In this document: positions 25,117 to 32,131 of the stretch, piece after piece | Layout of the letters: every line of letters starts with the position of its first letter | Position numbering within the stretch: position 1 is the first letter of the stretch | Assembly (NCBI GenBank): GCA_030037545.1 | Contig: JASHRF010000087.1 | Location: forward strand, 1-32,131 | Direction: 5' to 3' | Source: Acidobacteriaceae bacterium | GTDB lineage: Bacteria; Acidobacteriota; Terriglobia; Terriglobales; Acidobacteriaceae | Length of the DNA stretch: 32,131 bases | Translations under genes and position numbers: made by a program | Notes under the pieces: generated by a model | What the model saw: the letters and a program-made list of their open reading frames with translations, nothing else | Database searches by the model: none | What the model was told of the DNA's origin: nothing

Positions 25117-27033
25117 ATGAAATCTCGAATGCAAGCGGTTGCCGCGGTGGTGTTGGCAACCAGTCTCGTTGTTTCGTATGCCCAAACCAGCGACGCCCCT
25201 CCGCCGCAAACCAAGAAACATCACGTGGTCCGAAAAGAAGAGACCCCGCCGGGCCCCACGGTGGAGGAGCAGATTCAAACACTGCGCGAACAGATGCAGA
25301 CCCAGATCGATAGCCTGAAGAGCGATCTGGCCGCTAAGGACGCGCAGTTGCAGCAGGCGCAGCAGGCGGCGGCAGATGCGCAGGCTGCCGCAGCCAAGGC
25401 CCAGGCGGCAGCCGACGCAGAGCAGCAGTCGCTCACTGAGAATTCGGCCGCGGTGACAACGCTGCAATCAACCGTGACCGATCTCAAGGGTAACCAGGCT
25501 TCGTTGGCCACCACCATCTCAGACGAAACCTCAGCGATGAAGAAGGAAATCTCTGCTCCGGAGGCGATTCACTACAAGGGCGTCACCATCTCGCCAGCGG
25601 GCAGCTTCCTGGCGGGTGAAACCGATTGGCGCAGCGGCGCCACGGGCGGGGGCCTGAACACTTCGTTTACAGGGATTCCTCTGGCCCACTCCGAAGCCGC
25701 CCAAGTAAGCGAATTCGGCGGCACCGGCCGTCAGTCGCGCATCGCCATCAAGGCCATCGGCAAAACCGACAGATTCACCTTGACCGGCTACTACGAAATG
25801 GACTGGCTGGGCACCGGCATCACTTCCAACAACAACCAGTCGGACAGCTACGTGCTGCGCATGCGCCAGTTGTGGGGCGAGGCCAGGACCAATGGCGGCT
25901 GGAGCTTCTCCGGCGGCCAGGGATGGTCGCTGGCCGCCGAGACCACTGCGGGGCTGCAGCGTGGATCGGAGATTCTGCCGGCCACCATCGATCCCCAGTA
26001 CGAAGCCGGCTTCGTGTGGACGCGACAGTACAGCTTCCGCGTAACCAAGGACTTTGCCAACAAGTTCTTCTTCGGCATCTCGGCTGAGAACCCTCAGGCC
26101 CTGAACGCGGCCGGACAGAACTTGAACACCAACCTGCTGATTGGCTCGGCGGGCACCAGCGGCGGCCTCTACAATCCGGGCGAAAGCGCCTCCGGGTCCA
26201 CGATCGCGAATTATTCCTTCAATGTCGCTCCCGACATGATCGCCAAGCTCGCGCTCGAGCCGGGATGGGGCCACTGGGAGCTCTTCGGCATCGCCCGCGC
26301 CTTCCGCGACCGGATTTATCCCGCGGCGGCGGCGAACGACATCGCCAGCCAGGCGGTCTGCGGAGCTACTACGCCCTGCAACAACACGGTGTGGAGCGGC
26401 GGCGTGGGCGGCGGCTTCCGCGGTCCGTTGGCCGGCAAGAAGGTCACCATCGGCCTGAAGGGGCTGTGGGGGCAGGGCGTGGGCCGCTACGGCTCTTCGA
26501 CCATCGCCGATATCACCCTCCGTCCCGATGGAACCATCTCTCCGATTCATGCCTTCTCAGCCCTCGGCACCGTGGAAGTGAATCCCACCAATCGCCTGAT
26601 GCTCTACTTCAACTACGGCGGCGATTACGTTGCCCGCGACTGGGTCCTCGACAGCGTCACGGGTGACGCGGATTTCGGCAAGGAAGTCGGCTACGGCACC
26701 TATACCGAGGCTATGTACGGCTGCAACACCGAGAATTCCGCTTCCGATTCCGACGGGGACGCCACCTCCGCGCCGGTTACTCCGACCGATTGCGGCGCCA
26801 ACAACAAGGATGTGCAGGAGTTCACCGCGGGCGACTGGTACAACATCTACGCCGGGCCCAAGGGCCGTCTGCGCTTTGGCCTCCAATACAGCCTGATCCG
26901 CCGCGACCTGTGGTCCGGCAGTGGAGTGCTGCCGTCCGGAACCACTCTTACGAATTACGTGCCGAATCCCAACGGCGGCGCAAACGGCGAGGACAACATG
27001 TTCTTCACCTCGTTCCGCTACTACCTGCCGTAA
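25117..27033 (+). CDS. Outer-membrane porin-like protein with periplasmic coiled coil
   Basis: The 638-residue protein has a signal peptide (about 1-23, QAVAAVVLATSLVVSYA). A Gln/Ala-rich coiled coil follows (about 45-140, with heptads around LREQMQTQIDSLKSDLAAKD), then a long beta-rich domain of alternating strands and Gly/Asn/Thr turns, ending in an aromatic-rich strand (FFTSFRYYLP) as in beta-barrels. The coiled coil could reach the peptidoglycan or form a trimer, as in other porins with N-terminal stalks; this is inference. The start at 25117 has GAGAGG 6 nt upstream and is followed at once by the signal peptide; the frame is open upstream but without protein-like features. A hairpin element follows 10 bp after the stop. 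Confidence 0.85.
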   Translation: MKSRMQAVAAVVLATSLVVSYAQTSDAPPPQTKKHHVVRKEETPPGPTVEEQIQTLREQMQTQIDSLKSDLAAKDAQLQQAQQAAADAQAAAAKAQAAADAEQQSLTENSAAVTTLQSTVTDLKGNQASLATTISDETSAMKKEISAPEAIHYKGVTISPAGSFLAGETDWRSGATGGGLNTSFTGIPLAHSEAAQVSEFGGTGRQSRIAIKAIGKTDRFTLTGYYEMDWLGTGITSNNNQSDSYVLRMRQLWGEARTNGGWSFSGGQGWSLAAETTAGLQRGSEILPATIDPQYEAGFVWTRQYSFRVTKDFANKFFFGISAENPQALNAAGQNLNTNLLIGSAGTSGGLYNPGESASGSTIANYSFNVAPDMIAKLALEPGWGHWELFGIARAFRDRIYPAAAANDIASQAVCGATTPCNNTVWSGGVGGGFRGPLAGKKVTIGLKGLWGQGVGRYGSSTIADITLRPDGTISPIHAFSALGTVEVNPTNRLMLYFNYGGDYVARDWVLDSVTGDADFGKEVGYGTYTEAMYGCNTENSASDSDGDATSAPVTPTDCGANNKDVQEFTAGDWYNIYAGPKGRLRFGLQYSLIRRDLWSGSGVLPSGTTLTNYVPNPNGGANGEDNMFFTSFRYYLP

Positions 27034-27043
27034 ACGAAGCTTT

Positions 27044-27167
27044 TAGAAGTGGTTTCATAACTCGTCTGTAATCGTCCGTCAGGGGCTAAAGCCTCCGCGT
27101 TTTCGGGGAACTTATTGTCACGGCTGAAGCTGTGCCCTTTCAAAACAGGGTTATGAAACAGCTTTTA
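27044..27167. repeat. Dispersed hairpin element, copy 5 (subtype A, 124 bp, complete but diverged)
   Basis: The ends are TAGAAGTGGTTTCATAAC and GTTATGAAACAGCTTTTA. The inner palindromes are present with mismatches that mostly leave G-T pairs (GGGGCTAAAGCCTC and CACGGCTGAAGCTGTG). It lies between the porin stop and the bidirectional terminator. Confidence 0.9.
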
Positions 27168-27180
27168 GCTCACCAACTAA

Positions 27181-27207
27181 AAAGGGCGTCCCGCGCGGAC
27201 GCCCTTT
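27181..27207. terminator. Strong bidirectional terminator between porin and the sigma-factor operon
   Basis: AAAGGGCGTCC and GGACGCCCTTT form a perfect 11-bp stem around a 5-base loop. On the minus strand a TTTTTAGTT tract follows the stem; on the plus strand only TTTGCATTT. It suits the convergent porin and 27355-27921 genes, although the latter stop lies about 150 bp away. Confidence 0.85.
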
Positions 27208-27354
27208 GCATTTGGAATTGAGCCAGTTCATTTCACAAAGTTCGAGGATAATCGTTTCTGCCGTTTCCCCAGGCTGAGAGTCCGCCAACGGCTTCCCGAA
27301 TCCGCAAAATCGGGACCTGGGGCGCCCAGCCGCGGAGAGCCCCGGACAACTCGG

Positions 27355-27921
27355 CTATTCGACCTGCGTGGCCGTCACCTCGACCCTCATGGAGCCCTTA
27401 TTGTCGAGGGAGTCGGCTTTGAAAGCGACGGTGGGCTTGCCGATGGGGATAAGGACCGACCCGTCCCAGACGTTCTGGCGAACGACGGGTTCGGTAACGC
27501 CGGCAATCACCTCGGGCGTGGCCAGACTGCTCACCTCGGTTTTGAGGTTGAACGAGAGCCGGCCTTCATCTTCATGAACATGGTTCGTTGCGATCTTTAC
27601 GCCAATGTCGATGTACTGGAACTGGGTTTGCGAATTACTGCCCTGGCCAGTGGAACCGGTAGCGATGGGGATCTTGGTGCCCGCGGTAATGGTGCCAGAC
27701 TGGGACCCAGCGGTGGCAACGGTCATGGCGAAGGAGCGGCTATTCACCGTCGTACCGGATGCGTCGATGTCTTCGAAGACGAAGTTGAGGTGGTAGAAAT
27801 GGCCAGGCGCCAGCGGCGCTTTTGCCGTGTCGGGAGCCTTGGCAGCCTCCTGGGCATGGGTCGTGCAGGTAAAAGCCGGGACGAGGAACAGAAGACAGAA
27901 GCAGACCGCAAGCTTGCGCAT
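27355..27921 (-). CDS. Small secreted protein of the sigma-factor operon, secretin-like beta domain
   Basis: The 188-residue protein has a signal peptide ending near AFTCTTHAQ (about 1-23). The mature part is beta-rich. Its second half, with YIDIGVKIATNHVHEDEGRL, the alternating SFNLKTEVSSLA, then PVVRQNVWDGSVLIPIGKPTVAF, resembles the strand order of the secretin (GspD/PilQ) C-terminal barrel, but without the rest of a secretin. That likeness is my inference. The ATG has an ideal AAGGAG 6 nt upstream, and that site overlaps the stop codon of the anti-sigma gene. It is therefore the third gene of a tight operon and a likely client or output of that regulator. Confidence 0.75.
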   Translation of the reverse strand: MRKLAVCFCLLFLVPAFTCTTHAQEAAKAPDTAKAPLAPGHFYHLNFVFEDIDASGTTVNSRSFAMTVATAGSQSGTITAGTKIPIATGSTGQGSNSQTQFQYIDIGVKIATNHVHEDEGRLSFNLKTEVSSLATPEVIAGVTEPVVRQNVWDGSVLIPIGKPTVAFKADSLDNKGSMRVEVTATQVE

Positions 27922-27931
27922 GGAATTCTCC

Positions 27932-28546
27932 TTAATTCTCGCCCTTATCGGGCGATTCGAGCGGCATTACGTGAATGGATGCGATGGTGAGCGGAACTTC
28001 CTGCATGAGGGGAATGGCGGAGACGGTGAGCGGAACATCCTGCTGCTGGGATTGCGCGAGGGCCCGCAACTCGGGTTGCGGCGTTCGCGCGGCGAGAACA
28101 GCCAAAGCCCGCTCCTGGGGGCTGAGCGGCTCGGGGGTTGGAAAGACGTCGAGCTTAGGCAGCGCCTTAGAATTGCCCGCGAGCGCGGCAGACGGCGGAT
28201 TGAAGGCCGCGGTTATGGCTCGTTGCGCCATGACACGGGGAGGAGCCAGGTGCGGCGCGGTTCGAGAGATCAAGACGCCGGGCTTTTGTAGATGAGCAAC
28301 TTGATCTGCGTGGCCGGATTGCGGCTCTACGATCCGCTGCCGCGGATGGACGAAGAAAACCAGGAGCAGGCAGGCAGCCGCAGGCAGCGCAAAAACCCAG
28401 GGCAGCCAGCGCCGGCGCGGCGCGTGCGCAGGTTCCTCGGCCATCCGATCGAGAACGCGGCGGGCAAGTTCCGATCCGGGACCCGGGTCGGCATAGGTCG
28501 CGAGGGCGGCATCGATCAGCAGATCGAGTTCGTCGTGGTTACGCAT
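27932..28546 (-). CDS. Membrane-anchored anti-sigma-factor-like protein
   Basis: The 204-residue protein has a short cytoplasmic N-terminal helix region (about 1-50, MRNHDELDLLIDAALATYAD, ELARRVLDRM), one transmembrane segment (about 54-70, WVFALPAAACLLLVFFV), and a Pro/Ala-rich extracytoplasmic part with FPTPEPLSPQERAL. The layout is that of anti-sigma factors; no zinc motif (HxxxCxxC) is present. Near the end is a small duplication (PLTVSAIPLMQEV, then PLTIASIHVMPL). The ATG lies within the last codons of the sigma gene (8-bp overlap), preceded by GGAGG 9 nt upstream inside that gene, which implies translational coupling. The assignment rests on context plus architecture. Confidence 0.8.
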   Translation of the reverse strand: MRNHDELDLLIDAALATYADPGPGSELARRVLDRMAEEPAHAPRRRWLPWVFALPAAACLLLVFFVHPRQRIVEPQSGHADQVAHLQKPGVLISRTAPHLAPPRVMAQRAITAAFNPPSAALAGNSKALPKLDVFPTPEPLSPQERALAVLAARTPQPELRALAQSQQQDVPLTVSAIPLMQEVPLTIASIHVMPLESPDKGEN

Positions 28547-29144
28547 AGCGGTTTTCCTCCATTGCGGCCAGCTTGCGGCGAAGCACTTGCCGCGAGCGCC
28601 TGAGGCGCGTGCGCACGGTCCCCTCGGGAATGCCGAGAATGCCGCCAATCTCGCGGGAGCTGAGCTCGTCGAATGACGAAAGCACCAGCGGCAGACGAAG
28701 ATCTTCGGGTAGCGCATCAATCATCGCGTGAACCCGAGCGTAGCGGTTGGCGGCGAGCAGCAAGTCCTCCGGTCCCGGCCGCAGCGACGGCGGTTCAGGA
28801 GCCGAAGCGAGATGCGTTTGCGGCGCAGCCGTGAACCCGGATGGCGGCGAAGCACGGCGCCGGGCGTCTATAGCCACGCGCCATGCGGTGCGCGCCAGAA
28901 ATGCGCGTTCGTTCTTCGCGTGCCGCCAGCCGCCATTGTGATAGAGCTTCAAGAACGTCTCCTGGACCGCGTCCTCCGCGTCGTGGGAGTTGAGCAGGAC
29001 AGCGTAGGCCACGCGAAAGACGAAGCGCGACTGGCGCTCCACCAGCGCCGTGAACTCCGCCTCTTCGCCCCTGGTCAAGACGCGCGTGCTCCCCCGGTCC
29101 CGCAGCCGCACGAGTTGCGCCGGGGTGCAAGCTTCAAAATCCAT
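28539..29144 (-). CDS. ECF-family RNA polymerase sigma factor
   Basis: The 201-residue protein has sigma region 2 (about 30-95, SRFVFRVAYAVLLNSHDAEDAVQETFLKLY) and region 4 (about 140-195, LPEDLRLPLVLSSFDELSSREIGGILGIPEGTVRTRLRRSRQVLRRKL), the RpoE-like pattern for -10 and -35 recognition with no regions 1 or 3. The start at 29144 (MDFEACTP) has GGGAGCGAGG directly upstream, while the longer frame to 29285 has no such site and is not family-like. It forms an overlapping pair with the putative anti-sigma gene, and the operon likely also contains the small secreted protein. Confidence 0.92.
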   Translation of the reverse strand: MDFEACTPAQLVRLRDRGSTRVLTRGEEAEFTALVERQSRFVFRVAYAVLLNSHDAEDAVQETFLKLYHNGGWRHAKNERAFLARTAWRVAIDARRRASPPSGFTAAPQTHLASAPEPPSLRPGPEDLLLAANRYARVHAMIDALPEDLRLPLVLSSFDELSSREIGGILGIPEGTVRTRLRRSRQVLRRKLAAMEENRYA

Positions 29145-29285
29145 CCTCGCTCCCTGTACACACGCTAAGACGGCCAAAGGGGGCGCGGTGTTCGGAAATC
29201 TTGCGGGCGGCTCGCCCTGGCCCACGGCGCGGACTGAAATCGCGGGCGCGGGGGTCCTACCCAACCGCTCATCCAGAGCGGACAT

Positions 29286-29317
29286 GAAAAACCCGCGGCT
29301 TGATTGGGCCGCGGGTT
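29286..29317 (-). terminator. Rho-independent terminator after infB
   Basis: On the minus strand AACCCGCGGC and GCCGCGGGTT form a perfect 10-bp stem with an 8-base loop, followed by TTTCA. It starts about 20 bp after the infB stop. Confidence 0.9.
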
Positions 29318-29336
29318 CTTTGGGGTTGGACGGGAG

Positions 29337-32131
29337 CTATGCCTTGGCCGAGGTTAGCGCTCCCAAATCCGCCGCCATCTTCTCGGTCGAGAACGCCTCC
29401 AGAATGTCGTCCTTCTTCAGGTCGCTGAAGTTGGCGATGCCGATGCCGCACTCCATGCCGTTGGTCACTTCGCGGGCGTCGTCCTTGAAACGCTTGAGCG
29501 AGCCGATCTTGCCTTTGAAGATCTGTTCGCCTTCGCGCATCACCTTCACCTCGGCATCGCGGCGGATGACACCGTCCTGCACGCGGCAGCCGGCAATGGT
29601 GCCCACCTTGGGAATGCGGAAGATACTGATCACCTCGGCCTTGCCCAGGTAATTCTCTTTGAAAGTAGGCTCCAGCAATCCCATCATGGCTAACCGCATC
29701 TCGTCCTGCAGCTCGTAGATGATGGAGTGCAGGCGGATATCCACGCTCTCCTGCTGCGCCAGCTCAGCCGCCTTGCGCTCGGGGCGCACGTTGAAGCCGA
29801 TGATGATGGCGTTGGAGGCCGTGGCCAGCAAAACGTCGCTCTCGGTAATGGATCCGACGCCGGAGTGGATGACCTTGACGCGCACCTTCTCAGTGGACAT
29901 GCGCACCAGCGAGTCGGCCAGCACCTCCACCGAACCGGTGACGTCGCCCTTGATGATCAACGGCAGGTCTTTCACGCCAGCCTGGCGAATCTGCTCGGCC
30001 AGTCCTTCCAGCGAGACACGCGAGCTCTTGGCCAACTGCGCCTCGCGCTCCTTCATCTTGCGGTACTGCGCAATGCCCTTGGCCTTGTCACGATCGGCGA
30101 CGACGAGAAACGTATCGCCCGCGTCGGGGATCGCTTCGAGACCCAGGACTTCAACCGGAGAGGACGGGCCGGCTTCTTCAAGCGAACGCCCGCGGTCGTC
30201 GAACATGGCGCGCACCTTGCCGAAGGTGTTGCCCACGATGTAGCTGTCGTTAGAGCGCAGCGTGCCGTCCTGCACCAGCACCGTGGCCACCGCGCCGCGG
30301 CCGCGATCCAGCTTGGCTTCGAGCACCGAGCCCACCGCCTTGCGTCCGGGCATGGCTTTGGGCGCCTTGATATCGCTCACCAGGCAGATCATTTCCAGCA
30401 GCAGGTCGAGGTTGATGCGCTTCTTGGCCGAAACTTCGACAAACACCGTGCCTTCGCCGCCGGCCGCCCATTCTTCAGGGATCAGCCCGCGATCGGCCAA
30501 CTGCTTCTTCACGCGATCGGGATTGGCCTCGGGCTTATCGATCTTGTTCACGGCCACGATGATGGGCACCTCGGCCGCCTTGGCGTGATCGATGGCCTCG
30601 AGCGTCTGCGGCATTACGCCGTCGTCGGCGGCCACCACGATGACCACGATATCGGTCACCTTGGCGCCGCGGGCTCTCATGCGTGTGAAGGCTTCGTGAC
30701 CGGGCGTATCGAGGAAAACGATCTCGCGGCCCGACGCCGGCGAGCCTTCCTTGGCGAATTTCACCTTATACGCGCCGATGTGCTGGGTAATGCCGCCGGC
30801 TTCGCCCGCGGCCACATCGGTTTCGCGGATGGCGTCGAGAAGCGAGGTCTTGCCGTGATCCACATGACCCATAACCGTGACCACCGGCGCGCGCGGAACT
30901 TCGAGCTCGTCGGCGTTGGGCGCTTCCACCACTTCTTCAATGGCCTGATTGGCCAGCTCTTCTTCATAGCTGATGACGGTGGCCGCGGCGCCGAATTTGG
31001 CCGACACATCCTTGACCATCTCCGCGTCCAGCGACTGGTTCACGGTGACGAAGATACCGCTCATGAGCAAGCTGGCGATCAGATCCTTGGCGCGGATTTC
31101 CAGCTTCTCAGCCAGGTCCTTTACGCTGATGCCCTCCGTGACGGTGATTTCGCGGCTGATGGGAACAGGCTCGGTGCCGAGGTGCATGCCGCTGTAGCGC
31201 GGCGGCGGCACAAAGCCCTTCATCGGGCCTTCCTTGGTCTTGGGGTATTGCTGCTGGCCACGGCCACGACCGCGTGAAGGGGCACGCTGCGGACGGCCCG
31301 CTTCAGCAGGAGGCGCAGCGCCGCCGGCAGCGGGTCGAGCGCCAAAGCCAGTCCGGGCGCCGAATCCGGGGCGAGCGCCAAAGCCTGGCCGCGTGCCTGG
31401 AGCACCTGGAGCGCCGGGGGAGGAACCCGGTGCTATGCGGGTGGGATGCTTGGGGCGCGGCCCGCCGGAAAACGATCCTGGAGGGCCGGCCATGGGACGC
31501 TGACCGGGAGCGCCGACGGGACGGCGATCGAAGATAGGCTTGCCGCGCTGCAAGCTGGGCGTGCCTGCAGGTAGCGGCGGCTGAGGCGCGATCGTCGCCT
31601 TGTAGACCGGGCGCGGACCGGTCTGGGGCATGACCATGCGGCGCGGAGCCGGCGCGGAAGCCGCGGCCTTGGCGGGAGCGGGTTCCGGGCTGGATGCCGC
31701 GGCCGTAATTCGCGCGGGAGGCTCAGAGGGAACAGCCTCGGCAGTGGGCAAAGGCGGGACCGGCGCCTCGGCAACCGGGAGATGTGGAGGCGCGGCAACC
31801 GGCTTGGCGGCGACGGTCTCGACCGGGCGCGTGGGCTCTTCCCTGGGGACCGGCGGCTTTACCGCCCCTGGCGCTGGTGCGGGAGCAACCACAACCACGG
31901 GGCGCGCGGGCGCAGCGGCGCCGGCGGGAGGCTTGGCCACAACGGTGCGTGCGGGCGGTTTGGAAGCAATGGCGGGCGGCGCCGGTGGCGGCGCTACGAT
32001 GGGCGGCGCCGAACGCGGCTGCGGTACGATACGCCGTGGCGCGGGAACAGCAGGAGCGGCTGCCGGGGGCGCAGGCGGAGCGGCCTTGGCTGGCGCGGCT
32101 GCGGCCGGCGGGCGCGCCTCAACCGCGGGCC
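29337..32131 (-). CDS. infB: Translation initiation factor IF-2 (5' end outside the window)
   Basis: IF-2 is the GTPase that brings fMet-tRNA to the 30S subunit and promotes subunit joining. The visible 931 residues include a very long Pro/Ala/Gly/Arg-rich N-terminal region (about 32131-31190, low complexity and probably disordered), the IF2_N-like segment ([21 protein letters not shown]), and the G domain with [17 protein letters not shown] (G1), [10 protein letters not shown] (G2), [15 protein letters not shown] (G3), NKID (G4) and SAKK (G5). Domains II, III and IV run to the end, which is complete. The frame is open to the window edge with no stop, so the true start lies outside. rbfA, often next in the nusA operon, does not follow; a terminator does. 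Confidence 0.97.
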   Translation of the reverse strand, partial: PAVEARPPAAAAPAKAAPPAPPAAAPAVPAPRRIVPQPRSAPPIVAPPPAPPAIASKPPARTVVAKPPAGAAAPARPVVVVAPAPAPGAVKPPVPREEPTRPVETVAAKPVAAPPHLPVAEAPVPPLPTAEAVPSEPPARITAAASSPEPAPAKAAASAPAPRRMVMPQTGPRPVYKATIAPQPPLPAGTPSLQRGKPIFDRRPVGAPGQRPMAGPPGSFSGGPRPKHPTRIAPGSSPGAPGAPGTRPGFGARPGFGARTGFGARPAAGGAAPPAEAGRPQRAPSRGRGRGQQQYPKTKEGPMKGFVPPPRYSGMHLGTEPVPISREITVTEGISVKDLAEKLEIRAKDLIASLLMSGIFVTVNQSLDAEMVKDVSAKFGAAATVISYEEELANQAIEEVVEAPNADELEVPRAPVVTVMGHVDHGKTSLLDAIRETDVAAGEAGGITQHIGAYKVKFAKEGSPASGREIVFLDTPGHEAFTRMRARGAKVTDIVVIVVAADDGVMPQTLEAIDHAKAAEVPIIVAVNKIDKPEANPDRVKKQLADRGLIPEEWAAGGEGTVFVEVSAKKRINLDLLLEMICLVSDIKAPKAMPGRKAVGSVLEAKLDRGRGAVATVLVQDGTLRSNDSYIVGNTFGKVRAMFDDRGRSLEEAGPSSPVEVLGLEAIPDAGDTFLVVADRDKAKGIAQYRKMKEREAQLAKSSRVSLEGLAEQIRQAGVKDLPLIIKGDVTGSVEVLADSLVRMSTEKVRVKVIHSGVGSITESDVLLATASNAIIIGFNVRPERKAAELAQQESVDIRLHSIIYELQDEMRLAMMGLLEPTFKENYLGKAEVISIFRIPKVGTIAGCRVQDGVIRRDAEVKVMREGEQIFKGKIGSLKRFKDDAREVTNGMECGIGIANFSDLKKDDILEAFSTEKMAADLGALTSAKA

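Noticed and set aside
28547..28720. N-terminal extension of the anti-sigma gene
   Set aside because: It lies inside the sigma factor gene in another frame, and the internal ATG at 28546 has the GGAGG site and the family-like start.
29727..31277. A 516-codon plus-strand open frame across infB
   Set aside because: It is a shadow of infB: composition is dominated by Gly/His/Leu/Asp from reverse-read codons and there is no ribosome-binding site.

Overview
The window reads as a chromosomal segment of an Acidobacteriota bacterium, probably Terriglobia/subdivision 1. This is inferred from gene content and style: GC-rich coding, an Ig-repeat S53 (kumamolisin-type) protease, a large PIG-L deacetylase, a coiled-coil porin, a propeller protein, and an ECF sigma/anti-sigma pair of the acidobacterial type. 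No rRNA, tRNA, CRISPR array, transposase or phage gene was found.

Layout. (1) 1-1540: the edge of an unidentified gene, a dispersed hairpin repeat, and a secreted YVTN-type beta-propeller. (2) 1716-4626, minus strand: the translation cluster rplM-rpsI-rpsB-tsf, with short-period repeats in the gaps. (3) 5407-8988: a secreted S53 peptidase with Ig-like repeats and an unusual membrane tail. (4) 9419-15922: an AIM24/TIGR00266 protein, a fused FAD/Fe-S/CCG oxidoreductase (YdiJ type), thpR, dapD and an unrecognised small gene. (5) 16170-21761: rnhB converging on a minus-strand run of permease, lipoprotein, methyltransferase, msrP and msrQ. (6) 21803-27033: a large PIG-L enzyme divergent from the permease, then a porin. 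(7) 27355-32131, minus strand: infB (5' end outside the window) with a clean terminator, then a compact sigma factor / anti-sigma / small secreted protein operon.

The most interesting signals lie between the genes. First, five copies of a hairpin element are scattered through the window. Three are 123-124 bp long with about 18-bp terminal inverted repeats enclosing two hairpins, and paired base changes between copies preserve the hairpins. At two insertions the element's end supplies the stop codon of the neighbouring gene. Second, at least eight intergenic gaps carry degenerate tandem arrays with a 7-bp (sometimes 8-bp) period, each gap with a different unit sequence. This recalls the heptanucleotide STRR repeats of cyanobacteria. 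Third, several genes have a -10-like TANNNT exactly 6 bp before the start codon and no Shine-Dalgarno, which suggests leaderless mRNAs.
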